The notes under the pieces were generated by a model. That model saw only the letters and a list, made by a program, of their open reading frames with translations. It did not search any database and had not been told where the DNA came from. Below, in pieces: positions 16,207 through 25,230 of a stretch of 64,000 bases of DNA; the stretch's first letter is position 1, and each line of letters starts with the position of its first letter. The stretch spans positions 62,001 to 126,000 of the forward strand of contig JADKCL010000067.1 in the NCBI GenBank assembly GCA_016718825.1, written 5' to 3'. This stretch comes from Bacteroidota bacterium (GTDB lineage Bacteria; Bacteroidota; Bacteroidia; J057; JADKCL01). Both the position numbers and the translations under genes were made by a program.

Positions 16207-17478
16207 CTATTTTACGCGCGTGGCCGTGCTCATCCAGCACTTGATCGGATAGCTGTCACCAGACTTCCAGCCTTGGAAGGAAGCCTCCTCGGTGGTCGGG
16301 CATTGTTGGAGATAAAGATAGTAGCGCTCATCGGCGACATCGGCATAGCTCGGATCTGATGACTTCAGTGTTTGGCAGAGGTCAATCAAAAGCCAAAACA
16401 TGGACTTTCGCTCAAATTCGGTCATCACACAAGCATCACTCCCCTCCAGATAGAGGTTCATGAGTTGCACATAGGGTTCGCCCCATCCCGGGAGCAAGTG
16501 CATGGCCTCCTGAATATGTGCGCGGGCTTGCCGATATTCCTTTTCTGCGCGGAATGCCATTGCCAACTGCAATTGGTCATGTGCACGCAAGGCCACATTG
16601 CTTTCCAATGCAAAAGCTTCCTGCCAAAATTCCCTGCTCTTTTCAAATTTTCGACTGTTAAAAGCCTCGCTTGCGGCAAGCCGGTAAAGCCATGCATTTT
16701 TGGAATCCTTCAAAGCCACACCGAGCGCTTTGTCCCATAGGGATTGGGCATCGCATCCCTGGAGGCTGTACAAGATCAAAAACGTTTCGCAACCTTCAGC
16801 ATTCAGCCTTTCTGTCTCCAGGCCTTCCGCAAAACTCCCGTGCAATTGGTTGCAGTCAGGCATCGAGGAGCGCATTTCCAATCGGATATGGGATTGCACT
16901 TTGGCCCACTCTTTTGCCTCTGTTCCCGTGTGGAGCTGTCTCCGCACAATTGTACGGTCAATGACAGCCCAATATTTGGCGGCATTGTTCAGGGTGATCA
17001 GGTTGGCTTTGTAATCCCGGGCCAGTGTATGAGCGGCCTCGGTGACAAGGTAGCTTGGTACTGTTTCAGGGGCAGCCGAGATCGCCTCGATGCTCCATCG
17101 CAGCACCAGCCTCCCATAAAATTGAGCTTGTGCTTGCGCGAAGAGTGCTTTGCGCAGTAGCCATGGTTGGGGTCCGGAGGGATCATTGGATTGTCCGATG
17201 GCGTAGATGCGCAGGAGCGTGTCGGCTTGAGCGCGTGTGCGTGCCGGGACTTGCCGTTCATAGTAGCCGTGCACTTCAGCAGCAACGAGGTAGGTCAGAT
17301 TGCTGTCCAACTGCCAAAGGTCATGCAGCTTCTGCGGAACGTTGGTTTCGTCGGTCGCGGAACGGATATCTTGGAGGAGCTTCGCTGCGGGCGTTTGAGA
17401 ATGAAGCCTTGTCGGCAAAGGGAAAAATGCCGTCAAAAGCAGGCCACAAAGAAGATACCATGGATTTCGGAGTGCCAC
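16207..17478 (-). CDS. Exported helical-repeat (TPR-like) protein of unknown function
   Basis: Predicted 423-residue exported protein with a GTG start and a signal peptide ending about LHSQ. The rest is helical, with TPR-like pairs in the second half (DSKNAWLYRLAASEAF, YRQARAHIQEAMHLLPGWGE). Several Cys occur (MPDCNQ, EGCETF, LQGCD, QCPTTEE), compatible with disulfides in the periplasm. No specific family is recognised. A perfect -7 element TACTTTTG lies 5 bases before the GTG, which supports that start and implies a nearly leaderless mRNA. Confidence 0.7.
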   Translation of the reverse strand: MALRNPWYLLCGLLLTAFFPLPTRLHSQTPAAKLLQDIRSATDETNVPQKLHDLWQLDSNLTYLVAAEVHGYYERQVPARTRAQADTLLRIYAIGQSNDPSGPQPWLLRKALFAQAQAQFYGRLVLRWSIEAISAAPETVPSYLVTEAAHTLARDYKANLITLNNAAKYWAVIDRTIVRRQLHTGTEAKEWAKVQSHIRLEMRSSMPDCNQLHGSFAEGLETERLNAEGCETFLILYSLQGCDAQSLWDKALGVALKDSKNAWLYRLAASEAFNSRKFEKSREFWQEAFALESNVALRAHDQLQLAMAFRAEKEYRQARAHIQEAMHLLPGWGEPYVQLMNLYLEGSDACVMTEFERKSMFWLLIDLCQTLKSSDPSYADVADERYYLYLQQCPTTEEASFQGWKSGDSYPIKCWMSTATRVK

Positions 17479-17483
17479 GGTTG

Positions 17484-17517
17484 CAAAAGTAAGGATTCGC
17501 GCCGTGCAATGCCCAAA
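17484..17517 (-). promoter_or_regulatory. Promoter placed directly at the GTG start of the helical-repeat gene
   Basis: On the minus strand TTTG (17517-17514), 22 bases and TACTTTTG (17491-17484). Five bases separate the -7 element from the GTG at 17478. The spacer is at the long end of the usual range. Confidence 0.55.
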
Positions 17518-17527
17518 TTGAGCGATA

Positions 17528-19219
17528 TCAGTCGATGCGGCGCTTGATGAACCAGATGTCGTTGAGGTTTACACCCAATCGGAATTGGAAGGTCATTTCC
17601 TGCAGCAGGTTGCTTTCCAAGGTCCCACGGCGACTGAGATTGAAGCCGAGATTGATGCGGGAGTAGCTCTGCCCCAGTGGATTGTACAGGCCGATGGGTA
17701 GGCCAACGCCTGCCGTGATGCCGATCTCATTGATGGGGTTGCCCGACAAGGTCAGGAAGCTGGAATTGTAAAATCCTCCAAGGCGGTAAGCGACCTTCCG
17801 GAAAAACTTCGGGGAAGTCAGCTCAGGGATCCATTCGCCGCCGACGTTTACCCCCATCGAATTGTGGAGGGTATTGGTCTCGTCAAAAAACTTGAATTTT
17901 GTCCAATCTTGGAGGGTCACATCCGCACCGATCATCCATTTGTTGGGTTTCGCAAAGGTAAATCCGAATCCCGTTTTGCTCGGCAGTTTGACACTTCCCG
18001 TTCCGTCATACAGCGTATCGCGGATGCCACCATTGGTGTATCGGTAGAGCTGTGTGCCTTGCAGGGAAAAACCCGGGTCAAACGTTCCGCCAAGGCGTAC
18101 CAAGTACCGCTTCGTTTTGATCGAAGTGCTTTCCTTTTTTCCGTCGGCGATGTCCTTGAGCTCTTGGTCCAAGGCTGCGACGCGCTGTGTGATCTTGTCC
18201 TGACGCAGCGCCAAACGTGATTGTGCGTCCGTGTTTTCCTTGCGTCGTGTTTTGATTTCGCGCAACAAGTCCTTCCGCTTTTTGTCGAGACGATAGATCT
18301 GATCCTGGGATTTTCCGATCTCCTTGGCGTTTTCGCGCTCGTTGGCCATCAACTGCTGCACGCTTGCTTCGAGCGTTTTCTTTTCGGCCTCCAATTCGTC
18401 GGCTTTGGCTTGTTTCCCACTTTCCCAAGCATCAATTTTTCCGGATTCTTTTTTCAATGCCTCCAATTCCTTTCCAAGAACGGCATGTTCGGCATTGAGC
18501 TCTTTTTTCAGGCCTTCGATTTCTTTTGAGCGCGCCACCTTGGCCTTGATTTTGATCGTGTCGCCATATTGAAGCCCAAATTGCGGGGAAAAGCCTTTGA
18601 GGGAGACGTTTTTCTCTGCGGTTCCAGTTTGGATGCTTCCATCGTCATAGTCCGACTCCCATTCGTAGGAATTGGACCCGAATGCATAGCTCAAATTGAT
18701 GCCTGCCTGTACTCTTCGCAAGAAACGCACACCAAATCCGAAGTAAAGTTGATTCAAGCCCCCTGTTCCGGCGTATTTGGCCGTGAAGGCTTCATACGTG
18801 GTGTCGACGAGGATGGAGTCCCGCACCCGCACATCATACCCGAGCGAAGTGTAGGGAGCGATGCCGGCAACGATGCCAAAACCCTTGCGGTTGCTGAAGC
18901 CCAACTGCACATTGTGAAAGCCTGATGTACTCAAGCCCTGCTCGTTGATGTTGCTGCTTTGTTTGCTGTAGGTGGCAAATCCATTGAAGTCAAAAGTTGT
19001 CAACCGGAGGTCTGCATAGGAGGCTGGATTGAGCCGGTTGATCGAGGATTGGTCATAAGCGCCAATCCCGATGCGTCCCATGCCAAAGTTACGGGTGCCG
19101 GAAGTGCTGAAAATGTCACCCAAGCCATAATGCGAGTAAGGCGAAATGGCAACTTGGGAATGGGCTGCTGTGGCCATCCAACTCAAGGTCAATAAAAGCA
19201 GCGCAATTCTTTTATGCAT
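17528..19219 (-). CDS. FadL/OmpP1-like outer-membrane barrel with an inserted coiled coil
   Basis: Predicted 563-residue protein with a signal peptide (about 1-21). The N-terminal part (SPYSHYGLGDIFSTSGTRNFGMGRIGIG, RLNPASYADL) matches the hatch and first strands of the Bacteroidota branch of FadL-type transport barrels. The C-terminal half has further barrel strands and ends in a basic-aromatic tail. Between them, about residues 221-355, is a highly charged coiled coil rich in Lys, Glu and Ala. It breaks the barrel sequence and is not a normal part of the family. The ATG at 19219 overlaps the last codons of coaX by 8 bases, so it is translationally coupled in an operon birA-coaX-this gene. 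The cargo is unknown. Confidence 0.8.
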   Translation of the reverse strand: MHKRIALLLLTLSWMATAAHSQVAISPYSHYGLGDIFSTSGTRNFGMGRIGIGAYDQSSINRLNPASYADLRLTTFDFNGFATYSKQSSNINEQGLSTSGFHNVQLGFSNRKGFGIVAGIAPYTSLGYDVRVRDSILVDTTYEAFTAKYAGTGGLNQLYFGFGVRFLRRVQAGINLSYAFGSNSYEWESDYDDGSIQTGTAEKNVSLKGFSPQFGLQYGDTIKIKAKVARSKEIEGLKKELNAEHAVLGKELEALKKESGKIDAWESGKQAKADELEAEKKTLEASVQQLMANERENAKEIGKSQDQIYRLDKKRKDLLREIKTRRKENTDAQSRLALRQDKITQRVAALDQELKDIADGKKESTSIKTKRYLVRLGGTFDPGFSLQGTQLYRYTNGGIRDTLYDGTGSVKLPSKTGFGFTFAKPNKWMIGADVTLQDWTKFKFFDETNTLHNSMGVNVGGEWIPELTSPKFFRKVAYRLGGFYNSSFLTLSGNPINEIGITAGVGLPIGLYNPLGQSYSRINLGFNLSRRGTLESNLLQEMTFQFRLGVNLNDIWFIKRRID

Positions 19220-19961
19220 GATCTCCAATAAGGGTATTGATGCCGTGTAGCAGCAAATTTGAATCGACAAAGGTGATGTTTTTCAGAAGATTTCCCAAGA
19301 ATTCAGCGTCACCTCCTGTCAAAAAGACGGAAAGTGGTTGTGTGCTGAGTTGTTGGTACTGTGCGATGAAGCCTTCGATTTCCAAGACAATGCCATGGAT
19401 CAAGCCCGAGCGCATGCAGGTTTCAGTGGTATCACCCACCCATTGCAGGGGCCCCTCGTGCGGGAGCAACGGGAGCGCGGCGGTATAATCGTAGAGCGCC
19501 CGGAAGCGGCTGCGCAATCCCAGCGAAATGGCACCGCCCAAATAGTCGCCGTTTGCATCCACGTAGTCATAAGTGAGGGCTGTCCCGGCATTGACCACCA
19601 AAACAGGTCCTTTTCCAGCACGTCGAAACCCTGCAACAGCGGCACAAATCCTGTCCATGCCCAAAGTTTGGGGCGTTTGATAGCGGTTTCCGATCGGCAG
19701 CGCGGTTTCCCGGCTGATGACCTTGAGCCGCAACCCGGGTTGCGCGGCAAGCAATATGTCGGTGGCCTTGACCATTTCTGCTTTACCTACGCTCGCCATT
19801 CCCAAATATTTTGAATGGCCCGAATACTGTCGCCAGGGTTCGGATGCCAGCACCGCTTGCGGGTAATCCGCATGCGGAAAGGCGGATGCGGCCAAAAGCT
19901 GATCCCCTTCGAAATATCCCAGCTTCACGCGGCTGTTGCCGATGTCGACGACGATGTTCAA
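19212..19961 (-). CDS. coaX: Type III pantothenate kinase
   Basis: Predicted 249-residue cytoplasmic enzyme that phosphorylates pantothenate in the first step of coenzyme A synthesis. It carries the ASKHA-fold phosphate loop MNIVVDIGNSRVKLG at the very N-terminus, a central LGMDRICAAVAG, and the second nucleotide motif VNAGTALTYDYVD with GGAISLG just after. Length is normal. It overlaps birA upstream by 4 bases and the FadL-like gene downstream by 8 bases, so the three are translated from one message. Confidence 0.93.
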   Translation of the reverse strand: MNIVVDIGNSRVKLGYFEGDQLLAASAFPHADYPQAVLASEPWRQYSGHSKYLGMASVGKAEMVKATDILLAAQPGLRLKVISRETALPIGNRYQTPQTLGMDRICAAVAGFRRAGKGPVLVVNAGTALTYDYVDANGDYLGGAISLGLRSRFRALYDYTAALPLLPHEGPLQWVGDTTETCMRSGLIHGIVLEIEGFIAQYQQLSTQPLSVFLTGGDAEFLGNLLKNITFVDSNLLLHGINTLIGDHA

Positions 19962-20710
19962 AGCAGGAATTTGATTTCTTTCACGGCGTAAAAATACAGC
20001 TTTCCGCCTTGCTGCACAGCGAGTCTGCCATCGCTGTCCACGCCGACGATATGCACCGTCTGCTGCACGCCTGCGATTTCGACCAGCGTGTCTTCCTGAT
20101 AGGCATAGAGATGTTGCAGATAGGCATGCTCGATGCCGGCATTTCGACCCGCCCGGATGGCCAGATAACCCGCTTCGATACGCTCCAAAAGCTGGGCAAG
20201 GACTTCTTTGCAGTCAAAAGTGAGGCCTTTGATCAATGCGAGCGAGGTGGCATGGCCATGGACGGAAGGGTCAAATGCGGTTTGGTTCACATTCAACCCA
20301 ATGCCGATGATTGCCGAACGGATGCTGTTTTTGTCCAGACTTGTTTCAATGAGGATGCCCGATATTTTTTGGCGATCCACCAGAAGGTCATTGGGCCATT
20401 TGATTTGAACGGTAGACGCGGGAAGCAAGTTCGCGACAGTATCCCGCAGGGCGCAAGTCACAAGTTTGTTGAGCAAGAAAATCTGCCGTGGCGCAAGGAA
20501 ATGCGGGTAGAGGATCAGCGAAAATGTGAGATTTTGACCGGCCTCCGCAGCCCAAATACTGCCTTGCTGCCCTTTTCCGGCGGTTTGATGCTGTGCCAAT
20601 ACCACCGTGCCCTCGGCAGGACGGTTGTCCAACAAAGCAGCCGCAAAGGCGTTGGTCGAGTCGACTTCGCCCAGTTCCACAAAATTCTTCCCGATGAAAA
20701 GCGTATTCAA
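19958..20710 (-). CDS. birA: Biotin--[acetyl-CoA carboxylase] ligase
   Basis: Predicted 250-residue ligase that forms biotinyl-AMP and transfers biotin to carrier proteins. It has the catalytic domain (VDSTNAFA near residue 17, the biotinyl-AMP loop as GKGQQGS, then IKWPNDLLVDRQKISGILIE) and a short C-terminal SH3-like domain. There is no N-terminal DNA-binding domain, so it should not be a repressor. The start codon is TTG at 20710. It places the N-terminus where the family usually begins, and no ATG lies nearby. Divergent from rsfS across 42 bases. Confidence 0.92.
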   Translation of the reverse strand: MNTLFIGKNFVELGEVDSTNAFAAALLDNRPAEGTVVLAQHQTAGKGQQGSIWAAEAGQNLTFSLILYPHFLAPRQIFLLNKLVTCALRDTVANLLPASTVQIKWPNDLLVDRQKISGILIETSLDKNSIRSAIIGIGLNVNQTAFDPSVHGHATSLALIKGLTFDCKEVLAQLLERIEAGYLAIRAGRNAGIEHAYLQHLYAYQEDTLVEIAGVQQTVHIVGVDSDGRLAVQQGGKLYFYAVKEIKFLL

Positions 20711-20724
20711 AGCCAGAACTTCCC

Positions 20725-20732
20725 TAATTTTG
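20725..20732 (+). promoter_or_regulatory. -7 element of rsfS in the birA/rsfS divergent gap
   Basis: TAATTTTG matches TAnnTTTG perfectly, 20 bases before the rsfS start. No TTTG is present at the usual -33 distance. A TAACTTTC on the opposite strand may serve birA. Confidence 0.4.
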
Positions 20733-20752
20733 CGGAAAGTTACAGGATTTGA

Positions 20753-21127
20753 ATGAAGGTTAGCACGTTAGTCACAGCCAAACAGCTCGCAGATGCAGTC
20801 GTACAAGGATTGCAAGACAAAAAAGCCCTCGATATTGTCGTCATGGACCTTCGCAAGGTGCGCGGTGCCATCACCGATTATTTTGTGATTGCCTCCGGGA
20901 CATCCGACAAACACGTGCAGGCCCTGGGTGACAGCGTTTGGACATTTTGCAAAGAGCATCTGCAAGACAAGCCGATGAACATTGAAGGCAGGCAGCAAGG
21001 CGAATGGGTTTTGCTCGACTATGTCAATGTGGTGGTCCATATTTTCTTGGAAGAGCGCCGGCAGTTTTACGATATCGAAAGCCTCTGGGGCGATGCGCCG
21101 ACAGAGCATATCAAGCAGGCTTGGTAA
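20753..21127 (+). CDS. rsfS: Ribosomal silencing factor RsfS
   Basis: Predicted 124-residue protein of the RsfS/Iojap family, which binds ribosomal protein L14 (uL14) and blocks subunit joining. Conserved text includes DIVVMDLRKVRGAITDYFVI (about 27-46), SGTSDKHVQALGDSV, and the C-terminal WVLLDYVNVVVHIFLEERR followed by FYDIESLWGDAP. Length and motif order are normal. It is divergent from birA. In many Bacteroidota ftsH follows rsfS, but here a membrane protein gene does. Confidence 0.95.
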   Translation: MKVSTLVTAKQLADAVVQGLQDKKALDIVVMDLRKVRGAITDYFVIASGTSDKHVQALGDSVWTFCKEHLQDKPMNIEGRQQGEWVLLDYVNVVVHIFLEERRQFYDIESLWGDAPTEHIKQAW

Positions 21128-21176
21128 GTCTGACAGATTCTGGTTCAAGATTTAGGTAGGTTAAAGTTTGCAAGGC

Positions 21177-22454
21177 ATGCGGAATGTACTTTTTGCAGCG
21201 TTTGCCTTTGCGACCTTGTGGCTGTGCTTGAATTTGCATTCCCGGACGGGCTACTTCACCTACAAAAGCGAAATTTTCGGCGACAAAGCAGGGTATTACA
21301 TTTACCTGCCTGCTACGTTTGTCTTCAAATTTGAGGCAAACCAAGTATCCGACACGCTCTCAGACGCTGTTGGAAATGGGTTTTTGATTCAGAACGGCAA
21401 GATTTTCACAAAGTATCCGATCGGGGTTGCCGTGATGCAAGCTCCTTTCTTTTTGGTGACCCATTTTGTGATTGCACCTGCGCTAGGCTATCCTTCGAAT
21501 GGTTTTTCTCCTCCTTATTTCAAAATGGTCGATGTGGCAGCATGGTTTTACATGTTGCTCGGCTTGTGGATCATGTCCAAGGTTTTGGCGGTCTATTTCA
21601 AGCCCAAATTGGTTTGGATCGCCTTGGGTTGTTTCCTGCTTGGCACCAACCTCTGGTATTACTACGCCGTCGAATCGGGGATGTCGCACATCTATTCCTT
21701 CTTTTTGGTAGCTGCTTTGCTGAAAATAACGCAACGGATACATCAGAATGACAAGGTTGACGGCTGGCTTGCCTTTGGGCTCGGTGCGGTTGCGGGCATG
21801 TTGTTGTTGACTCGATTTACCAATGCCCTTCTGCTTCCGATTGTCCTGTTGTGGGAGGTGCGTTCGCTTGCCGAATTAAAACACCGTTTCAAATTGTTTT
21901 TGAATCCGAAGGCGATTGCACGGATTCTCCCCGTACCCGTTTTGCTGGCTGCCGTGCAAATGGCCTATTATGATTACCTCACCGGCACGCCTTTCCTGTA
22001 CGCTTACGAAAAAGAAAGCTTCGATTTTCTGCATCCCAATTTGCTGCAAGTCTGGTTTTCCCCTCACAACGGATTGTTTGTATTTGCCCCGATCATGGTT
22101 TTTGCCTTGGTCGGTTTGGGGCGGATGGCCGTGAAGAAACTTCCCGGCGCTTGGGTGGGAATCGGATTGTTTTTCATTTCCAGCATTGTGTTTGCCTCTT
22201 GGTGGCAATGGTACTTCGGCTGCGCCTACGGTGCACGTTCGTTTGTCGAGTACTACCCCGTTTACATTGTCGGATTCGCCTATTTCCTGCAATGGTTAGC
22301 ATCCAAAGCCTTGCTTTGGCGCGTTGCAGGCGGCAGTTTGATCGTTTTGCTTGTCGCCTTGACCTTCAAAAATGGCTATGTCTACAAACTCTGCTACGCA
22401 GGCCAAGGCGACTGGGACTGGAATTGGTTTTTGGATTTGGTGGGGTCGGTGTGA
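21177..22454 (+). CDS. Polytopic membrane protein, GT-C glycosyltransferase-like
   Basis: Predicted 425-residue integral membrane protein with about ten hydrophobic segments. A first loop carrying YKSEIFGDKAGYYIYLPA, with an acidic residue after the first membrane segment, resembles the lipid-sugar-dependent GT-C layout, and later RFTNALLLPIVLLWE and YGARSFVEYYP fit the same type. Donor, acceptor and pathway are unknown. The ATG at 21177 is used. A TTG at 21168 would add three residues. It starts 49 bases after rsfS, so it may be co-transcribed. Confidence 0.65.
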   Translation: MRNVLFAAFAFATLWLCLNLHSRTGYFTYKSEIFGDKAGYYIYLPATFVFKFEANQVSDTLSDAVGNGFLIQNGKIFTKYPIGVAVMQAPFFLVTHFVIAPALGYPSNGFSPPYFKMVDVAAWFYMLLGLWIMSKVLAVYFKPKLVWIALGCFLLGTNLWYYYAVESGMSHIYSFFLVAALLKITQRIHQNDKVDGWLAFGLGAVAGMLLLTRFTNALLLPIVLLWEVRSLAELKHRFKLFLNPKAIARILPVPVLLAAVQMAYYDYLTGTPFLYAYEKESFDFLHPNLLQVWFSPHNGLFVFAPIMVFALVGLGRMAVKKLPGAWVGIGLFFISSIVFASWWQWYFGCAYGARSFVEYYPVYIVGFAYFLQWLASKALLWRVAGGSLIVLLVALTFKNGYVYKLCYAGQGDWDWNWFLDLVGSV

Positions 22455-22475
22455 GCTCCGCTCACCCTTCGGATT

Positions 22476-22497
22476 TCACACTCACACTCACACTCAA
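22476..22497. repeat. Short CACACT tandem repeat
   Basis: CACACT occurs in three successive copies in the 39-base gap between convergent genes and runs into the stop codon region of the minus-strand hydrolase gene. Confidence 0.6.
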
Positions 22498-23291
22498 ATT
22501 CCCCGTTCTGCATTCTCCACCAAACTCAAAACAGCTGCGATCACCCTTTCAGGCGCTTCATACATTCCCATGTGACTGGCTTCAGGGATGCGATGCAGCA
22601 GCGCAAGCGGCAATTGTGCCAATTCCTGCCGGCTGCGCTCGGGACTCACGAGCCCGTCCAAGCCGCCCGTGATGTACATGACGGGCACCGCAAGCGCGCC
22701 CACGATGGCGCTTCTGTCCGGGCGGTCGCGCATCATGCGCAAGCAGGCGACAATGGCATCGGTATCGGTCGGCGCGGTAATGTCCGTGAGTTCCATCAGC
22801 CAACGTGGCTCGGGATCGTGAAACAGCGAGGCAACAAATGCCCTCAGAAACAATTCCTTACCGTTTTGCTCGACAAAAGCCATCGACTTGGTACGATTCT
22901 CCTTCCGCTCCTCAGCATCGCCCAACGCCGTCGAATGCAACATTCCCAATCCGCGCAAGCGCTCCGGAAATAGTTCTGCAAAGGCCGCCGCGACATATCC
23001 GCCCATGCTATGCCCGATCAGCACGCATTGCTCCACCTCCAAAGCATCCAGCAAATCCCGCAGCCAACAAGCAAAATCGTCCATGGTACGGATGCCTTTA
23101 TCCCAAGGCGTACCACCATGGCCGGGCAGGTCGGGCGCCACGACACGGTAATCCGAAGTCAATTGGGGAAGGAGGGAATCAAAGATGAGATGGCTTTCGC
23201 AAAATCCATGCAACAACAGCACAACAGGTCCTTGGCCGATGTCACGGCAGGAAACCGATTCCAGAAAAGCTATGCGTTCGGGGGCTTGCAA
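22494..23291 (-). CDS. Alpha/beta hydrolase
   Basis: Predicted 265-residue soluble enzyme of the alpha/beta-hydrolase fold. The oxyanion region is VVLLLHGFCESH, the nucleophile elbow is GHSMGG (Ser near residue 95), and the acid and His are in ITGGLDGLVSPE and PEASHMGMYEAPE. It resembles esterases and haloperoxidase-like hydrolases, and the substrate cannot be told. There is no signal peptide. It starts 8 bases after the clpS stop, so both are expressed from the promoter before clpS. Confidence 0.88.
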   Translation of the reverse strand: MQAPERIAFLESVSCRDIGQGPVVLLLHGFCESHLIFDSLLPQLTSDYRVVAPDLPGHGGTPWDKGIRTMDDFACWLRDLLDALEVEQCVLIGHSMGGYVAAAFAELFPERLRGLGMLHSTALGDAEERKENRTKSMAFVEQNGKELFLRAFVASLFHDPEPRWLMELTDITAPTDTDAIVACLRMMRDRPDRSAIVGALAVPVMYITGGLDGLVSPERSRQELAQLPLALLHRIPEASHMGMYEAPERVIAAVLSLVENAERGI

Positions 23292-23299
23292 GTGGTCGG

Positions 23300-23575
23300 T
23301 CAGAGCACTTCAACCGTGAGGCCGCGGTCGAGCAGGGCAATGCTGCGGTCAATCATGTCGCGCTTTTCGCCGCTTTTGACCACATATTTGCCTTTGTAGT
23401 GTACGATCATGGCACATTGCTCGGCTTGCGTCGGGGTATGGTCACAGATTTCAACCAATGATTGAATCACCCAGTCAAAGGAGTTGACATCGTCATTGAA
23501 CAACATGATACTGTAGGTTTCCGTGACGACGGTTTCCAGTTCTACCACTGGCTGCACAAGCTCTTTCGTACTCAT
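23300..23575 (-). CDS. clpS: ATP-dependent Clp protease adaptor ClpS
   Basis: Predicted 91-residue adaptor that delivers N-degron substrates to ClpAP/ClpCP. The core has YSIMLFNDDVNSFDWVIQSL, with the Asn-Asp-Asp binding pocket, then QAEQCAMIVHYKGKYVV, which carries the conserved His near the hydrophobic pocket. The extended N-terminus is normal for Bacteroidota ClpS. It is first in an operon with the alpha/beta hydrolase. Confidence 0.93.
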   Translation of the reverse strand: MSTKELVQPVVELETVVTETYSIMLFNDDVNSFDWVIQSLVEICDHTPTQAEQCAMIVHYKGKYVVKSGEKRDMIDRSIALLDRGLTVEVL

Positions 23576-23631
23576 CTTGTTATCCGGTTCTAAATAGACC
23601 TTACGAATCTGTGATCAACGCTGTAATTGAC

Positions 23632-23664
23632 CAAATATAGCAATAAAACAGGGAAAATTGCAAA
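23632..23664 (-). promoter_or_regulatory. Promoter of the clpS operon
   Basis: On the minus strand TTTG (23664-23661), a 21-base spacer and TATATTTG (23639-23632), both perfect, with a leader of about 50 bases to the clpS ATG. Confidence 0.65.
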
Positions 23665-23808
23665 CGAATAAGCTGGAATTGTCACCAATTGGCAGTTGAT
23701 CGGGCCTTGGCCACGAAGCAAAGCAGTTGCGCGGAAAAGAAATGTTGTGCAGGTTCCTCGCAAATAAATCCGTCTCGACGGACTATTTTCGAATTCTAAA
23801 TCCGAAGC

Positions 23809-25230
23809 GTGGTTTTCAGCTCGATCATATTTTTGGTTTGGTTTCTGCCGATTTTTCTGCTGCTGTACAAGCTGGCGGATCGCCGGTACAAAAACGGATT
23901 GCTCCTTTTCGGCAGCATATTTTTCTATGCCTGGGGTGCGCCAATGTTCATCTTCGTTCTGTTGGGGACGAGTTTCCTTGATTTCCAATTTGTGGCTGCG
24001 ATGTACCGTGCAGAGCGGATCAAAGCCAAACGAGGCTGGCTCGCTGCCTCCCTTTTTCTCAACCTTGGACTTCTGGCCTATTTCAAATACTGCAATTTTT
24101 TTCTGGAAAACCTCAGCGCAGTCCTCCAAAGCCTCGGATTGCAGACGCTCAGCTGGACATCCGTCGCATTGCCGCTCGGAATTTCATTTTTTGTGTTTGA
24201 ATCGCTCACCTATGTGATCGACGTTTACAGAGGTATTCATCCGCCCTTAAAGCGGTTTTGGGACTATCAGATGTACATTCTCTATTTCCCGAAACTCATC
24301 GCCGGCCCGATTGTGCGTTACCATCAGATCGCTGACCAAATCGAAAACCGAGCGGAATCCAACGAACTTTTTCTCACCGGATTCTATCGGTTGGTGATCG
24401 GGCTGGGCAAAAAGGTGTTGATTGCCAATAAGATAGGCGTCATGATCGCGCCCTATTTTGCTGAGGATCCTTCGAAACTCACCGCTGGACAGGCGTGGAT
24501 CGGCGTAATCGGCTTCATGATGCAGATTTACTTTGATTTCAGCGGCTACAGCGACATGGCATTGGGCCTGAGCAGGATGGTTGGGTTCCGTTTGCCCGAA
24601 AACTTTAACAACCCCTTCATTGCGGCAAGTATCACGGAGTTTTGGCAACGCTGGCATATTTCATTGTCGACTTGGTTTCAGATCTACTTGTTCACACCGC
24701 TTGCATTGCAATGGCGCAGTCTACGACGCCTGTCTGTCGTGCTTGCGATCGCTGTCACCTTTCTCGCTTCAGGGCTTTGGCATGGCGCCTCCTGGAACTT
24801 TGTGCTTTGGGGAGCATTTCATGGCCTGTTGCTGATTCTTGACCGCTTATTCCTTCTCAGGGTGTTGCAGCGGCTTGGACGCCTCACCGGTCTTATCTTC
24901 GTTTGGCTTGCGGTGACCCTGAGTTTTGTGATTTTTAAGATCGATGATTTGCCAAAAGCATTTCGTTACTATGGCACCATGTTCACGGGCGGTCACGGCA
25001 TTCAATTCACGCCGACCTTGGAACTTTGGATCATTTTTGGGTGCGCCATCGGGTTGTCGCTGTTTGCGGCATTGCCAATTCTTAAGCGGGTTCAAGACAA
25101 GCTGTATGCTGAACAGCAGGGTTGGCTGGGGCACCTCCTTTTGTTTCCGGCATGCGTATTGGTGTTCATATTCGCGCTGAGTACTTTGAATTGGCTACCC
25201 TACAATCCATTTCTTTATTTCAGGTTCTGA
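23809..25230 (+). CDS. MBOAT family O-acyltransferase (AlgI/DltB-like)
   Basis: Predicted 473-residue membrane protein with about eleven hydrophobic segments. Family marks include FFYAWG near the start, the FPKLIAGPIVRYHQI loop, YFDFSGYSDMALGLSRM, and the two catalytic-site motifs WQRWHISLSTW (about residue 281) and LWHGASWNFVLWG (His near 325). Such proteins pass acyl groups across the membrane onto exported polysaccharides. The start is GTG at 23809. Its stop overlaps the ATG of the AlgX-like gene by one base (TGATG), indicating a two-protein O-acetylation unit. Confidence 0.92.
   Translation: MVFSSIIFLVWFLPIFLLLYKLADRRYKNGLLLFGSIFFYAWGAPMFIFVLLGTSFLDFQFVAAMYRAERIKAKRGWLAASLFLNLGLLAYFKYCNFFLENLSAVLQSLGLQTLSWTSVALPLGISFFVFESLTYVIDVYRGIHPPLKRFWDYQMYILYFPKLIAGPIVRYHQIADQIENRAESNELFLTGFYRLVIGLGKKVLIANKIGVMIAPYFAEDPSKLTAGQAWIGVIGFMMQIYFDFSGYSDMALGLSRMVGFRLPENFNNPFIAASITEFWQRWHISLSTWFQIYLFTPLALQWRSLRRLSVVLAIAVTFLASGLWHGASWNFVLWGAFHGLLLILDRLFLLRVLQRLGRLTGLIFVWLAVTLSFVIFKIDDLPKAFRYYGTMFTGGHGIQFTPTLELWIIFGCAIGLSLFAALPILKRVQDKLYAEQQGWLGHLLLFPACVLVFIFALSTLNWLPYNPFLYFRF

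Noticed and set aside
23590..24129. 179-codon minus-strand frame opposite the MBOAT start
   Set aside because: It overlaps the clpS promoter and the conserved MBOAT N-terminus, with no recognisable product.
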